Below, one piece after another: positions 8,008 through 16,765 of a DNA stretch of 64,000 bases. Numbering within the stretch: the stretch's first letter is position 1; each line of letters starts with the position of its first letter. The translations under genes and the position numbers were made by a program. Origin of the DNA: Aquimarina rhabdastrellae (GTDB taxonomy: Bacteria; Bacteroidota; Bacteroidia; Flavobacteriales; Flavobacteriaceae). The stretch spans positions 496,001-560,000 of the forward strand of contig CANDNT010000001.1 in assembly GCA_947387485.1 (NCBI GenBank), in the 5' to 3' direction. The notes under the pieces are model-generated. The model did no database searches. It worked only from the letters and a program-made list of their open reading frames with translations, and was not told where the DNA came from.

Positions 8008-9203
8008 GCCTTAGTAAATATTAATGTAGAACAATTACCTCCAAAACCAAATGAGTTTGATAAAATCACATTAAGCTCTTTTTCTAGACATGTTGTTTGC
8101 GGTGTCATATCTAGTGCTTCTATTGGTGTTTTAAAGTTAAGATTCGGAAAAACCATATTCTCTTGCAATGATAGTAATGAGAATACTGCTTCTACAGATG
8201 CGGCGGCTGCCAAAGTATGACCAGTAAAAGCTTTGGTTGAACTAAATACAGGAATATTTTCTTTTCCAAAAATTCGAAGCATTGCTGTCCCTTCAGACAT
8301 ATCGTTATTAGGTGTCGCAGTACCATGAACATTTACATAATCAATAGCATCTGGTGTTATCTCTGCTATATCTAAAGCTTCTTTCATAGCTAGATATGCA
8401 CCTTCTCCTTCTGCCGAAGAAGCCGTTTGATGAAAGGCATCATTTGCATTTGCCCATCCACTTACATAGCCTAATACTTTTTTATTTTCTTTCTTAACGA
8501 TTTTATCACTTTCTAAAACAATATAAGCTGCTGCTTCACCTAAGTTTAAACCTTTTCTATTTTCGTCAAAAGGAGTACACGCTTCATCAGACAAAATCAT
8601 CAAGGTACCAAATCCATTAATCGTGAACTTAGACATACCATCTGTACCTCCTACGATAACACGATCTAATTTACCTGCTTTGATCATTCTAGCACCTAAC
8701 ATAATAGCATTAGCTGCCGAAGAACATGCTGTACTTATCGTTGTAACATAACCTCTAATACCCAAATGTCTTGCTATATCACCTGTAGTCGCCCCTGCAT
8801 GTTGCGTTGCTATATATTTACGAAACTCTGGAGATTCTTGATACGTGGTATAATATCGTTCTGTCATATCCATTCCGCCTACACTAGTTCCTGAAATGAA
8901 TCCTGTACGATATGCATCTATATCATCAATAGAAGCTTGTACTATAGCTTCTCTAGCTGCTATAATTCCTAACATCGAAGTACGTGACAGGTTATTGTCT
9001 TTTGCTAATCCTATTTGGGTTTCTAGTTCGGCATTACTTTTTTTGATTTCGCCCACCATAATAGCATCACGATGTCTTGTCTCGATTAAATCTAATCTTG
9101 TAATCCCTGGTTTTGCAGCTCGCAATGAACTCAAATTCTCTGCTACAGTATTTCCTATAGAAGAAATGATTCCCATTCCCGTTATGGCAATTCCTTTGCT
9201 CAT
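8004..9203 (-). CDS. 3-oxoacyl-ACP synthase (FabF-type, catalytically intact)
   Basis: This 399-residue ketosynthase carries the complete Cys-His-His triad: ISTACSS (Cys160), NVHGTATP and STKAFTGH. It catalyses decarboxylative Claisen condensation of malonyl-ACP with the growing acyl chain. The ATGA overlap with the Cys-less gene downstream suggests the two are made in equal amounts as a heterodimer. The neighbouring ACP gene (9266-9523) encodes a likely carrier partner. The cluster context points to elongation of the aryl polyene rather than housekeeping lipid synthesis. Confidence 0.92.
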   Translation of the reverse strand: MSKGIAITGMGIISSIGNTVAENLSSLRAAKPGITRLDLIETRHRDAIMVGEIKKSNAELETQIGLAKDNNLSRTSMLGIIAAREAIVQASIDDIDAYRTGFISGTSVGGMDMTERYYTTYQESPEFRKYIATQHAGATTGDIARHLGIRGYVTTISTACSSAANAIMLGARMIKAGKLDRVIVGGTDGMSKFTINGFGTLMILSDEACTPFDENRKGLNLGEAAAYIVLESDKIVKKENKKVLGYVSGWANANDAFHQTASSAEGEGAYLAMKEALDIAEITPDAIDYVNVHGTATPNNDMSEGTAMLRIFGKENIPVFSSTKAFTGHTLAAAASVEAVFSLLSLQENMVFPNLNFKTPIEALDMTPQTTCLEKELNVILSNSFGFGGNCSTLIFTKA

Positions 9204-9265
9204 TTGCTTAAAAAGTTATAGACCATTATCGTGATAATGGTCTAATGATTTACGTTATTTGATCT

Positions 9266-9523
9266 TTATTTTGTACGGTGTTTTGTAATGTAATCAGCCA
9301 TTACTTGAACCGATTGAAATATTGCTTTTCCTTCTTTAGGATCTGTAAGCTTGATACCGTATTCTTTTTCTAATAATACAATTAATTCTAATGCATCAAT
9401 AGAATCTAAGCCTAATCCGTCTCCAAACAATGGATCATTATTATCTATATCGCTTACTTCTATATCTTCTAAACTTAATTGGTCAATAATTTTTTCTTTA
9501 AGCTCTTCTACTAATTCTGCCAT
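9266..9523 (-). CDS. Acyl carrier protein 2 of the pigment cluster
   Basis: This 85-residue four-helix ACP has the phosphopantetheine attachment site in GLDSIDALEL, with Ser41 as the modified residue. It is acidic and of normal ACP length. Its gene overlaps the upstream 211-residue protein by 26 bases, an unusually long overlap for this operon, and 62 bases separate it from the ketosynthase gene. DSID differs from the DSLD of the other ACP at 18598-18843, so the two carriers may serve different chains. No phosphopantetheinyl transferase is visible in the window. Confidence 0.92.
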   Translation of the reverse strand: MAELVEELKEKIIDQLSLEDIEVSDIDNNDPLFGDGLGLDSIDALELIVLLEKEYGIKLTDPKEGKAIFQSVQVMADYITKHRTK

Positions 9524-10133
9524 AATCGTTGTTATATATATCTGTTAATTCTCTTATCGTAATTTGTTTTCCTTCTTCTCTGGTTAAGTAAGTCAAAAAT
9601 ACGTCATATTTGTTACTATCCAAATCCACCCATCCACATATCACTTTTGTTGCTTTTTGAGTGTCCAAAAGCATCTGTGAATAGTTCATTATAAACGAAC
9701 TATCAAACTTTTCGTTTACAAAAAATGCATTCTCACTTTTAAATTTATGTTTTATACTTATTTCTCCTAAAGCTATATTAGGTAGTGTATACACGAAAAT
9801 AGCTGGTGACGGAAAATAATTTTCTGGATCATTTATAGTTTCTTGATGTTTTCTATCGGTAACTAAACTAGATGCTTTATTAGCAAAAACTAATGCTGTA
9901 TCTTCATCTATTTCTTCATTCATCAATAGTATTTCTGAAGCTAAAAAACTAAACTTACACAGTTCGTCCATCTTATAAAATTTTGGATACTTAAGTTCTA
10001 GTTTTTTATAAATTCCTTTTGCAAAATCTTTTAGGTTATCTGAAGTTTCATCTTCGTGATATACTTCTCCATTTTTATAAACAGCTTCATTCTTTATTGC
10101 ACAATAATGCTTTATGTAATATTTCTTTTCCAT
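9498..10133 (-). CDS. Ketosynthase N-domain-like small protein of the pigment cluster
   Basis: This 211-residue protein has a stretch FPSPAIFVYTLPNIALGEIS near residue 108. It resembles the beta-ketoacyl synthase N-terminal family (PF13723-type) found in aryl-polyene clusters. It has no Cys-containing ketosynthase motif, no HGT motif and no second His motif, so it cannot condense chains itself. It may act as an accessory or length-determining subunit for a ketosynthase. Its start overlaps the stop of the ketosynthase at 10133-11266 by one base (TAATG), and its end overlaps the ACP gene by 26 bases, placing it between those two partners. The family assignment is moderate. Confidence 0.75.
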   Translation of the reverse strand: MEKKYYIKHYCAIKNEAVYKNGEVYHEDETSDNLKDFAKGIYKKLELKYPKFYKMDELCKFSFLASEILLMNEEIDEDTALVFANKASSLVTDRKHQETINDPENYFPSPAIFVYTLPNIALGEISIKHKFKSENAFFVNEKFDSSFIMNYSQMLLDTQKATKVICGWVDLDSNKYDVFLTYLTREEGKQITIRELTDIYNNDYGRISRRA

Positions 10134-11266
10134 TAGCTATTTATTTTTTCTAAAATCAAAGCCACATTACATCCTCCAAAACCTGACGCTGTATTTAGCA
10201 CACGTTGTAATGGCATTATTTTATTCTCTTTTAAAACTGTTACAGGTTCAGAAACTCCTAGTTCATCAAATCCTTTTGAAGCAAACACTTCGTTATTTAA
10301 TAGACAATGTCTTGCTATAATAGTTTCGATTAAAGCAGATGCTCCTAGTGTATGTCCATAATACCCCTTAAAACTGTTTAATGGTACTTTTAATAAATTT
10401 GCTCTACTAAATGCAATTGACTCCATCTCATCATTAAAAGGAGTGGCTGTTCCATGTGCCGAGATATAATCTATAGCTTCACTTTCTATATTGGCTTCTT
10501 TTAATGCTTTGGTAATACTTAAAAACAATCCTTCTCCAGTACGTGATGGTCCAGAAATATGATTAGCATCATTTACCGAGGCATCTCCTGTCAATACTAC
10601 ATTGGTTTCTTCTATTTTATTTGAAGATACCCAAAGCGCTGCCGCAGCTTCTCCTAAACTTACTCCTGTTCTATTTTTGCTAAAAGGTTTACAAGGCTGA
10701 TCACTTACTGCTTGAAAAGAGAAAAATCCAGAAAGTGTAAATGCTGTTAAAACATCTCCTCCTATCACTATCACATCATCATATTGTTCTGCTTGAATCA
10801 TTCGCTTAGCTACAGCAACTGCAAGACCTCCAGAAATACATGCATTTGATAGTATTATAGGCGTATTCTTTAATGTAAAATACGATTCGATAGTATTAGA
10901 CAAACTAGTTAAATACGCATTTTCTGATTGCATATCTATAGCCAACTGATCTACATTACCTTTTGTAGTCGCTATAATTACTCCTGTTTTGTGAATATCT
11001 AAACTCGGATTTTTTTCTAATAACTTTTTAACTGCTAGCAACATCATTTGTTCTAAGCGAGTATAAGCTAAAAGATCATATTGTAGACTTAATTCCTCAA
11101 GTTTATCATCTGCTATTTTTGCACCATAAAAAGATGTTCTATGCAAATTAGTATCGTCTTGTTCAGTAATACCTGATATATTATTTCTGAGTTTAGCTAT
11201 ATTCTCTTCAGAAGTAAACCCTAAGGGAGATATAATCACATCAGAATTTAAATATGCTCTTCTCAT
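10133..11266 (-). CDS. 3-oxoacyl-ACP synthase (second FabF-type enzyme)
   Basis: This 377-residue ketosynthase is shorter than FabF but keeps the triad: ILSNACISGG (Cys143), SAHGTATPFND and KGYYGHTLGAS. It is divergent from the other two ketosynthases of the cluster (about 400 residues each). It probably has its own chain length or starter preference. The gene overlaps the thioesterase gene by four bases (ATGA) and the following small protein gene by one base, so it is translated with both. Which of the three enzymes loads the aryl starter and which elongates cannot be told from sequence alone. Confidence 0.9.
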   Translation of the reverse strand: MRRAYLNSDVIISPLGFTSEENIAKLRNNISGITEQDDTNLHRTSFYGAKIADDKLEELSLQYDLLAYTRLEQMMLLAVKKLLEKNPSLDIHKTGVIIATTKGNVDQLAIDMQSENAYLTSLSNTIESYFTLKNTPIILSNACISGGLAVAVAKRMIQAEQYDDVIVIGGDVLTAFTLSGFFSFQAVSDQPCKPFSKNRTGVSLGEAAAALWVSSNKIEETNVVLTGDASVNDANHISGPSRTGEGLFLSITKALKEANIESEAIDYISAHGTATPFNDEMESIAFSRANLLKVPLNSFKGYYGHTLGASALIETIIARHCLLNNEVFASKGFDELGVSEPVTVLKENKIMPLQRVLNTASGFGGCNVALILEKINS

Positions 11267-11697
11267 AATAATCCTACTTTACGTTTCCAATCTTCAAAGA
11301 ATTTAGGCAATGTAAGTGACATATTTCCTTCGTCATCAACAAATACCTGTATTGTTTCTCCTATACACACCAATTCTTTGTGTTGGTTATAAATTTTATA
11401 TCTAAAAATCATTTTTGCAGCTGGAGTATCAACAAAAGTTGTTTCTACAATTGCAATATCTCCATATGCTAATGGTTTTTTATGTTCGCATACCGATTTT
11501 ATTATAGGCGTTGAAAATCCATTAGCTTTTACATCTAAATAAGAAATTTCGTGTGCTCTACCAAAAGCTTCTCTTCCGTCCTCAAAATAGGTAATATATA
11601 CTCCATGCCAAACTATACGTAATGGATCACAATCATTAAAACGTACACGCACATCATAGGTGTTCTTAATTTGGGTTTCAACCCCAGTATCAGACAT
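11263..11697 (-). CDS. 4-hydroxybenzoyl-CoA-type acyl thioesterase
   Basis: This hotdog thioesterase of about 144 residues has the YbgC/4-HBT signature VRFNDCDPLRIVWHGVYITYFED, with the catalytic Asp in DCDP and the WHG turn. It would hydrolyse or edit acyl-ACP or acyl-CoA thioesters, perhaps releasing stalled chains or supplying a free acid. I chose the ATG at 11697 (MSDTGVE), which leaves an eight-base overlap with the permease gene. A start at 11712 adds only MRRRR. Confidence 0.88.
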   Translation of the reverse strand: MSDTGVETQIKNTYDVRVRFNDCDPLRIVWHGVYITYFEDGREAFGRAHEISYLDVKANGFSTPIIKSVCEHKKPLAYGDIAIVETTFVDTPAAKMIFRYKIYNQHKELVCIGETIQVFVDDEGNMSLTLPKFFEDWKRKVGLL

Positions 11698-12991
11698 TCT
11701 TCTTCTTCTCATAATAAACGATTGCTATACTCATAGTTAGCACAAAAAAGCCAACTAATAATCCTAATTCTCCTATTATATCACTTAATTTACCAGCTCT
11801 AATAAAACAATTATAAAAGGCTTCTAACCCCCAATTCATAGGCGAAATCTTAGCTACAACTTGCATGGCTTCTGGCATTGCAAAAACAGGTACCCATACG
11901 CCTCCTATTGCTGCTAAAATCACTACTAAAACTGCTCCAAAAGGTGCTGCTTGCTCGTGAGTAGTAAATACTGTCCCTAATAATAACCCTAAACCTACAG
12001 CTGCCATTCCAGAAGCCATAGTAACAGCATATAAAACTCCCAAATTAGATCCTATTTGTAATGTAGGTAATCCTAAATATGGAAAAATATACATTCCTAT
12101 ACCTAGAATAATGGTAAACTGTAGTATACTCACTAATACATACAATATGGCTTTTGCCAAAATAATTGTTTGGTATTTAATAGGTGTTGTTTGTAATCTT
12201 ACAAAAGTACCTTGTCCTTTTTCTTTAACGATATTGAGAGATAAAGGTAATATCATAAAGAAAATAGCAAATAACGTCCATGCTGGTACATTGTGTTGTA
12301 CAGAATTAGGCATTACTTCGTTCCCTGCTAATGAAGGATTAATCTCTTGATATGTTACTAATTTTTGTTTGTTTAAAGAAGTCATATGTGCCGACTCTCC
12401 TAATTCTTTTTCAAATGCTTTATAAATAGATTGTGTCTCTATTTGAGATATTAGTTTATCTACAGCAAAAGCAACTGAGCTTCTAAACGTTTCTTGTGTA
12501 ACCGGATCAAAATAAAACTTAATCACCTTAGGTTTGATTTGTTGTTCTACTCTGGTTGTTAGTTCTTTTGATTCTTCTGTAACACTGCCTTCAAAATCAC
12601 TAAGAATTTTATTAATATTTTCTGATATCTGCTTATCTAAATCTGAAGATAATTTCTCTGGTATAACTACTGCTAATTGGTAAGCTCCTGCTGCAACTAA
12701 TTTCTCTGCTTTAGCTTCAGTAATAGTTTCTTCTTCTTGAGTAGTTATAGGATTTAAAAAAGGAATTTCTTCAAAGTTCTTTTTGATTTCATCAGATAAA
12801 CTTCCCTTATCATTATCGACCAATATAATATCTATACTACTACCTCCTCCTACTTTTTTAAAGGTAGTATCTTGTAATAAAGTAATCGTGATGACCAAGA
12901 TAATAGGCATTATAAATAATATACCTAATCCCCCTATATCTCTAGTAAGTAATAAGGTTTCTTTTTTTATGGAAGCTATGAGTTTATGCAT
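11690..12991 (-). CDS. ABC-2 type transporter permease
   Basis: This 433-residue membrane protein has one N-terminal membrane segment (about 20-40), a large periplasmic region (about 50-230), and five or six C-terminal membrane segments beginning near residue 235. This is the ABC-2 permease layout (YhhJ/CcmB-like). It contains a typical coupling segment GQGTFVRLQTTP. Its gene overlaps the ATPase gene by eight bases, so the two form one transporter. In this operon it most likely flips or exports the pigment or a pigment precursor across the inner membrane. No MMPL-type exporter is seen in the window. Confidence 0.9.
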   Translation of the reverse strand: MHKLIASIKKETLLLTRDIGGLGILFIMPIILVITITLLQDTTFKKVGGGSSIDIILVDNDKGSLSDEIKKNFEEIPFLNPITTQEEETITEAKAEKLVAAGAYQLAVVIPEKLSSDLDKQISENINKILSDFEGSVTEESKELTTRVEQQIKPKVIKFYFDPVTQETFRSSVAFAVDKLISQIETQSIYKAFEKELGESAHMTSLNKQKLVTYQEINPSLAGNEVMPNSVQHNVPAWTLFAIFFMILPLSLNIVKEKGQGTFVRLQTTPIKYQTIILAKAILYVLVSILQFTIILGIGMYIFPYLGLPTLQIGSNLGVLYAVTMASGMAAVGLGLLLGTVFTTHEQAAPFGAVLVVILAAIGGVWVPVFAMPEAMQVVAKISPMNWGLEAFYNCFIRAGKLSDIIGELGLLVGFFVLTMSIAIVYYEKKKNV

Positions 12992-13733
12992 AATCTCTAA
13001 ACTCCTTTCCTGTTAATTCTACAAATACATCTTCAAGGTTTCTAGCATCTTGAACTTCTGCTATCAACTTGTCGGGACTACCTGAGACAATAATTTCTCC
13101 CTTATCAATAATTCCAACTCTTGTACACAGTTCTTGTGCTTCTCTTAAATGATGTGATGTATAAATGATTGTAGTTCCCGACTGATTTAATGCTTCTAGT
13201 TTTTGTGTAATCGCTTTTTTTGACTGCACATCTACTCCCACAGTTGGTTCGTCTAGAAATAATATTTCTGGTTGATGTAGGATTGCTGCAATTAAGTTAA
13301 CCCTACGTTTCATCCCCCCAGAAAAAGTTCTAATTTTTTTATCTGCAAATTGTGCTAATCCTAGTGCTTCAAGGTGTGTAATTACTTTGCTCTTTAATTC
13401 TTGTTTGGCAATGCCGTACATTCCTCCAAAATACATCAAATTCTCTCTAGCGGTCAAACTAGGATACAAAGCGTATTCTTGAGGCACTACTCCTATTAGT
13501 TTTCGCAATTCATCTTTTTTTGAAGCATATGTTTTATCATTGATAAAAACCTCTCCATTTGTAGCAGATAAGAGTCCGCATAAAATCGATATCAATGTTG
13601 TTTTTCCGGCTCCATTAGGCCCCAATAAACCAAAAATCTCTCCTTTTTGAATTGTTAAAGAAACTCCTTTAAGCGATTTAAAATCTGCTCCTTTATATTG
13701 TTTTTCTAAATTATGTACTTTAATAACATCCAT
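12984..13733 (-). CDS. ABC transporter ATP-binding protein
   Basis: This 249-residue ATPase has Walker A (LLGPNGAGKTTL), a Q-loop (GVVPQEYALYP), the signature FSGGMKRR, Walker B (ILFLDEPTVGVD) and a switch His (YTSHH). It powers the ABC-2 permease encoded directly downstream with an eight-base overlap. The subfamily is that of drug and lipid exporters (DrrA/CcmA-like). The position inside the pigment operon suggests export of the dialkylresorcinol, the polyene or the finished ester. Confidence 0.95.
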   Translation of the reverse strand: MDVIKVHNLEKQYKGADFKSLKGVSLTIQKGEIFGLLGPNGAGKTTLISILCGLLSATNGEVFINDKTYASKKDELRKLIGVVPQEYALYPSLTARENLMYFGGMYGIAKQELKSKVITHLEALGLAQFADKKIRTFSGGMKRRVNLIAAILHQPEILFLDEPTVGVDVQSKKAITQKLEALNQSGTTIIYTSHHLREAQELCTRVGIIDKGEIIVSGSPDKLIAEVQDARNLEDVFVELTGKEFRDYA

Positions 13734-13736
13734 AAT

Positions 13737-14735
13737 CTAGCGTATCGCTTTTTTAAGTGCTATATAAAATGTTTTTTCAGCATCTGCTATATGTTCAAGC
13801 TTATCTGCTATTTTATTATATGCATCTGTTTCTTTACTTCTGTTTTTATATAATCTTGATGCTTCTACAGCAAAATCTCTCCACTGATCTCCTATTGCCG
13901 TAAGCTCTTTTGATAACTCGATCAATTTAGGTTCTTCTAATATACCCGCTGCTTCTTGTAAAAAAGCTGCATATATAAAACGAAATCCTCCTCCACCTGT
14001 TCCTATTTCTTCTTGCATACGAACCAATTGCCCTAAATAATGATTCGTTTTTTTAACACCTACTTTCTGAGGCCATTTACGAATCTTTTTGGCTACAAAC
14101 TTGATCCCTTTCACTCCTACAAAAGGAACTGGAGCTAACATATCTTTACAAGTGTGTTTAATCCCTTTGCGAATCGCTTTTTTAAGATCAAAAGTTTTAG
14201 GTAATGCTACTGGATAATAGATATGTCCTTTTGGTGCTAAAGCTCCTTTGGCAAATCTAACTTTTTCTAATTCTTTTGCTGTAAGCTTAGTAACGCCAGG
14301 CATTACTGGATCGCTTACTAAATATTGCTCGTCTTCTTTTCCATAAACCACAAGGTTATGTGCATTGAAATGAAAACGATATTCATCTGGAAAATAAGGT
14401 AAATTATAGACTCCTACTTGCAATCCTACTGGATTGTTTTTGGCTAATTCTTGATCTAATGTAGCTTGAGCTTTTTCTTTAGATGAAAATTTAATTCTTT
14501 TTATTTTAAATCCTAATCGTTTACTTACTCTAGAGAAAATAAACCCTGGCATAGGTCTATAACTAAATGCAGGTGCATAATTAACTTTTAAGAAAGGTAT
14601 ATAGACAAAAAATAATCCTGATCCTATCCCAAAAGCCATAGGTTCACTTAACGGTAAACCATGAAAGTTTAATAAATTTGATACTACTCCATTTTCACAA
14701 TGAGCAGATTGATTATGCTTAAAATCTATTTTCAA
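13737..14735 (-). CDS. BtrH-like acyltransferase with DUF4872 C-terminal region
   Basis: This 332-residue protein begins like BtrH N-terminal domain proteins, with a Cys in AHCENGV (Cys13) and a His in FNAHNLVVYG, the residues expected for a papain-like Cys-His acyl transferase. The C-terminal half (about 185-332, lysine-rich helices) matches the DUF4872 pattern. BtrH itself transfers an acyl group from an acyl carrier protein to an aminoglycoside. In this cluster an ACP-dependent acyl transfer would fit joining the aryl polyene to the dialkylresorcinol, or to another acceptor. That is inference; the lysophospholipid-type acyltransferase at 17694-18587 is the rival candidate. The gene overlaps its upstream neighbour by four bases. 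Confidence 0.8.
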   Translation of the reverse strand: MKIDFKHNQSAHCENGVVSNLLNFHGLPLSEPMAFGIGSGLFFVYIPFLKVNYAPAFSYRPMPGFIFSRVSKRLGFKIKRIKFSSKEKAQATLDQELAKNNPVGLQVGVYNLPYFPDEYRFHFNAHNLVVYGKEDEQYLVSDPVMPGVTKLTAKELEKVRFAKGALAPKGHIYYPVALPKTFDLKKAIRKGIKHTCKDMLAPVPFVGVKGIKFVAKKIRKWPQKVGVKKTNHYLGQLVRMQEEIGTGGGGFRFIYAAFLQEAAGILEEPKLIELSKELTAIGDQWRDFAVEASRLYKNRSKETDAYNKIADKLEHIADAEKTFYIALKKAIR

Positions 14736-15133
14736 AATTTAGGATGTTTTAATTCGCTTACAGAAATCTCAAAAACTTCTGCATAGCGTTGTAATGTTTT
14801 AGCACTTAATCGTTGAAAAGGTTTTGCTTTTAAATGACGCTTAACTCTCCATTGCCATATACCTACATAACTAGCCAAAGTAGGAATATCCATACGGTGT
14901 TCTTCCATGAAGTATGCTATAGGACTTTGTATTCCGTTTTTGATATTTGCTATGGCTTGTGCTTTTCTTTCTTCAATGTGTTCTAATGATTTATCCAAAA
15001 CTATCGTCTTAGTCTCCCATCCAGAACTCAATGCTTTATCGTATTTACCATCTTTATCTACAGCATATATGACTTCTTTCATTTCTGTATCAGAGAAACA
15101 GCTTTCGTCTTGAGGTACTTCTTCTTTCTTCAT
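14732..15133 (-). CDS. Small cluster protein with a Cro/XRE-like helix-turn-helix region
   Basis: In this 133-residue protein the C-terminal half (about 70-131) reads like a Cro/C1-type HTH: a first helix PIAYFMEEHR, then IPTLASYVGI, WQWRVKRHL, LSAKTLQRYAEVF and EISVSELKHP. That is the helical spacing of XRE repressors. The N-terminal half is acidic and unassigned. It could be a cluster-encoded regulator, or an HTH fold reused for protein contact. It overlaps the BtrH-like gene by four bases (ATGA), so the two are translationally coupled, which is odd for an ordinary repressor. Confidence 0.65.
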   Translation of the reverse strand: MKKEEVPQDESCFSDTEMKEVIYAVDKDGKYDKALSSGWETKTIVLDKSLEHIEERKAQAIANIKNGIQSPIAYFMEEHRMDIPTLASYVGIWQWRVKRHLKAKPFQRLSAKTLQRYAEVFEISVSELKHPKF

Positions 15134-15166
15134 ATATACAATATTTAAGTAGTATTTACTTCTTTG

Positions 15167-15628
15167 TTAAGGATCTACTATTATTGTTTTCATTTCTGAA
15201 TTGGCCAATAGTTTTCCTTCACTATTTTTTACTTCAATTTTTACGAGAGAAACATTCATGATCTCAGCAATAATATCGACTGTAGTTGTGATTTCTTCTC
15301 CTATAGCAGGTAGGTCAAAAACCTCGGCATATTTAATAGAACCTAAAAACCCTGTTTTAGGTTTATTATCTTTTCCTGCATTGCGATAGCCTCTATATCC
15401 TCTATGTAATGCTATACTTTGAGCCATATTTTCTATGAGACCTCCTTCTGTAAAATGAGTAGCATTAGCCATAGGGTTATCTGCATGAACCTTAAAACCC
15501 GAAATCACCTTATCGTCTGCATAATACAGTAATTTATCGATCATCACAAAAGGGTCTTTTTGCGGAATTAGCTTTTTAATAAAAGCTATATCTAGTATTT
15601 CTTCTTGCAATAAATTTTCCATTAGCAT
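15167..15628 (-). CDS. ApeP-like 3-hydroxyacyl-ACP dehydratase (hotdog fold)
   Basis: This 153-residue hotdog protein has LIPQKDPFVMIDKLLYY near the N-terminus and THFTEGGLIENMAQSIALHRGY in the central helix. This resembles the dehydratases of aryl-polyene clusters more than housekeeping FabZ, because the GHFP motif is absent. It would dehydrate 3-hydroxyacyl-ACP during polyene formation. Its start overlaps the end of DarB by seven bases. The ATG at 15622 is an equally possible start two codons in. Why the cluster needs this enzyme and the FabZ-like one at 4546-4911 is open. Confidence 0.82.
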   Translation of the reverse strand: MLMENLLQEEILDIAFIKKLIPQKDPFVMIDKLLYYADDKVISGFKVHADNPMANATHFTEGGLIENMAQSIALHRGYRGYRNAGKDNKPKTGFLGSIKYAEVFDLPAIGEEITTTVDIIAEIMNVSLVKIEVKNSEGKLLANSEMKTIIVDP

Positions 15629-16755
15629 ACCGTCATTAAAAAATAGAAATATGAGAATCTACCGCTCTCTGGAATTGCAGCTAATAGTTTATCTCCTTTT
15701 TTAAGTTTACCTGATTTACGCAATTCATCTATAATCAAATAGATGGATGCAGCTCCTACATTTCCTACATCTCTTAAATTTGTAAACCATTTTTCTTTAG
15801 GAATTGCTATTCCTTTGTCTATCATTTCATCATATAGTCTATCTCCAAAATAGAACGATGATAAATGGGGTAAAAAATAATCAATGTCATCTACATTTAA
15901 ATTATACGTAGTCATTGCATCTTTCATACTTTCTACTCCTTTTATAGCTATATTCTCATCCAATATTTTCACATCTTGTTTTAGTGAAAATATGGATTGT
16001 TCTAACCATTCTTCGGGAGTGTAATCTGTCCACGGTTTAATGGATCCATCTTCAAGCTTCTCACCTCCAGCATACATACACGTTTCTAACTCATATGCAT
16101 AAGAATACGCTTTCATCCATTCAATTTTAAGAGGACATTCCCCTTTAGGTTCACTTTCTAATAAAAAAGCACCTGCTCCATCTGATAACATCCATCTTAA
16201 AAAATCCTTTTTAAATCCAATTACAGGTGTTTCTTCAAGGTTTTTTAAATGTTTTACTTCTTCTATATATTTATGAGAGGTCATCCAGCTAGATGATCTT
16301 TCTGATCCTGTACATACTGCATTATTCTTGTCATCAGACTTAATCGCCATATAGGCATATTTTAATGCATTTACACCAGAACAACAAACACCTGCTGCCG
16401 TATTCAATTCTATACTCTTACTATCCAATAATCCATGAACCATAGCTGCATGAGATGGTAATAGATTATCTGGACCAGAAGTCCCACATGATAATAGTTC
16501 TATATCATTTTCTTTAAAATCCTTATCGCATAAATTTGCTATTGCTTCTTTAGTTATTTGTGCATTATTATGCGTTACATTATTGTCTTTGTCTAATGCA
16601 TAATATCGAGTTTTTATCCCGTTATTTCTAAGCACTATTCGTCTTGCTCTAGATGGTTTATCATCTATGAGTCCTAATTTATTCTCCATATCTTCATTAG
16701 ATATAGGATCATTAGGTAGAAAATGTGCTGTTCGTGTTATGTAGACATTCTTCAT
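15622..16755 (-). CDS. darB: DarB, ketoacyl-ACP synthase III for dialkylresorcinol formation
   Basis: This 377-residue FabH-like ketosynthase has the active Cys in VCCSGVNA (Cys125), a His in LPHLSSFYFG, and the Asn motif GNVGAAS near the C-terminus, giving a complete Cys-His-Asn triad. DarB joins two 3-oxoacyl or related acyl units, and DarA then cyclises and aromatises the product to 2,5-dialkylresorcinol or its cyclohexanedione precursor. The darA gene lies ten bases upstream in the same operon, the usual pair. This pair is the best marker that the cluster makes flexirubin-type pigment rather than a simple aryl polyene. Confidence 0.9.
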   Translation of the reverse strand: MKNVYITRTAHFLPNDPISNEDMENKLGLIDDKPSRARRIVLRNNGIKTRYYALDKDNNVTHNNAQITKEAIANLCDKDFKENDIELLSCGTSGPDNLLPSHAAMVHGLLDSKSIELNTAAGVCCSGVNALKYAYMAIKSDDKNNAVCTGSERSSSWMTSHKYIEEVKHLKNLEETPVIGFKKDFLRWMLSDGAGAFLLESEPKGECPLKIEWMKAYSYAYELETCMYAGGEKLEDGSIKPWTDYTPEEWLEQSIFSLKQDVKILDENIAIKGVESMKDAMTTYNLNVDDIDYFLPHLSSFYFGDRLYDEMIDKGIAIPKEKWFTNLRDVGNVGAASIYLIIDELRKSGKLKKGDKLLAAIPESGRFSYFYFLMTVC

Positions 16756-16765
16756 ATAAGGATTC

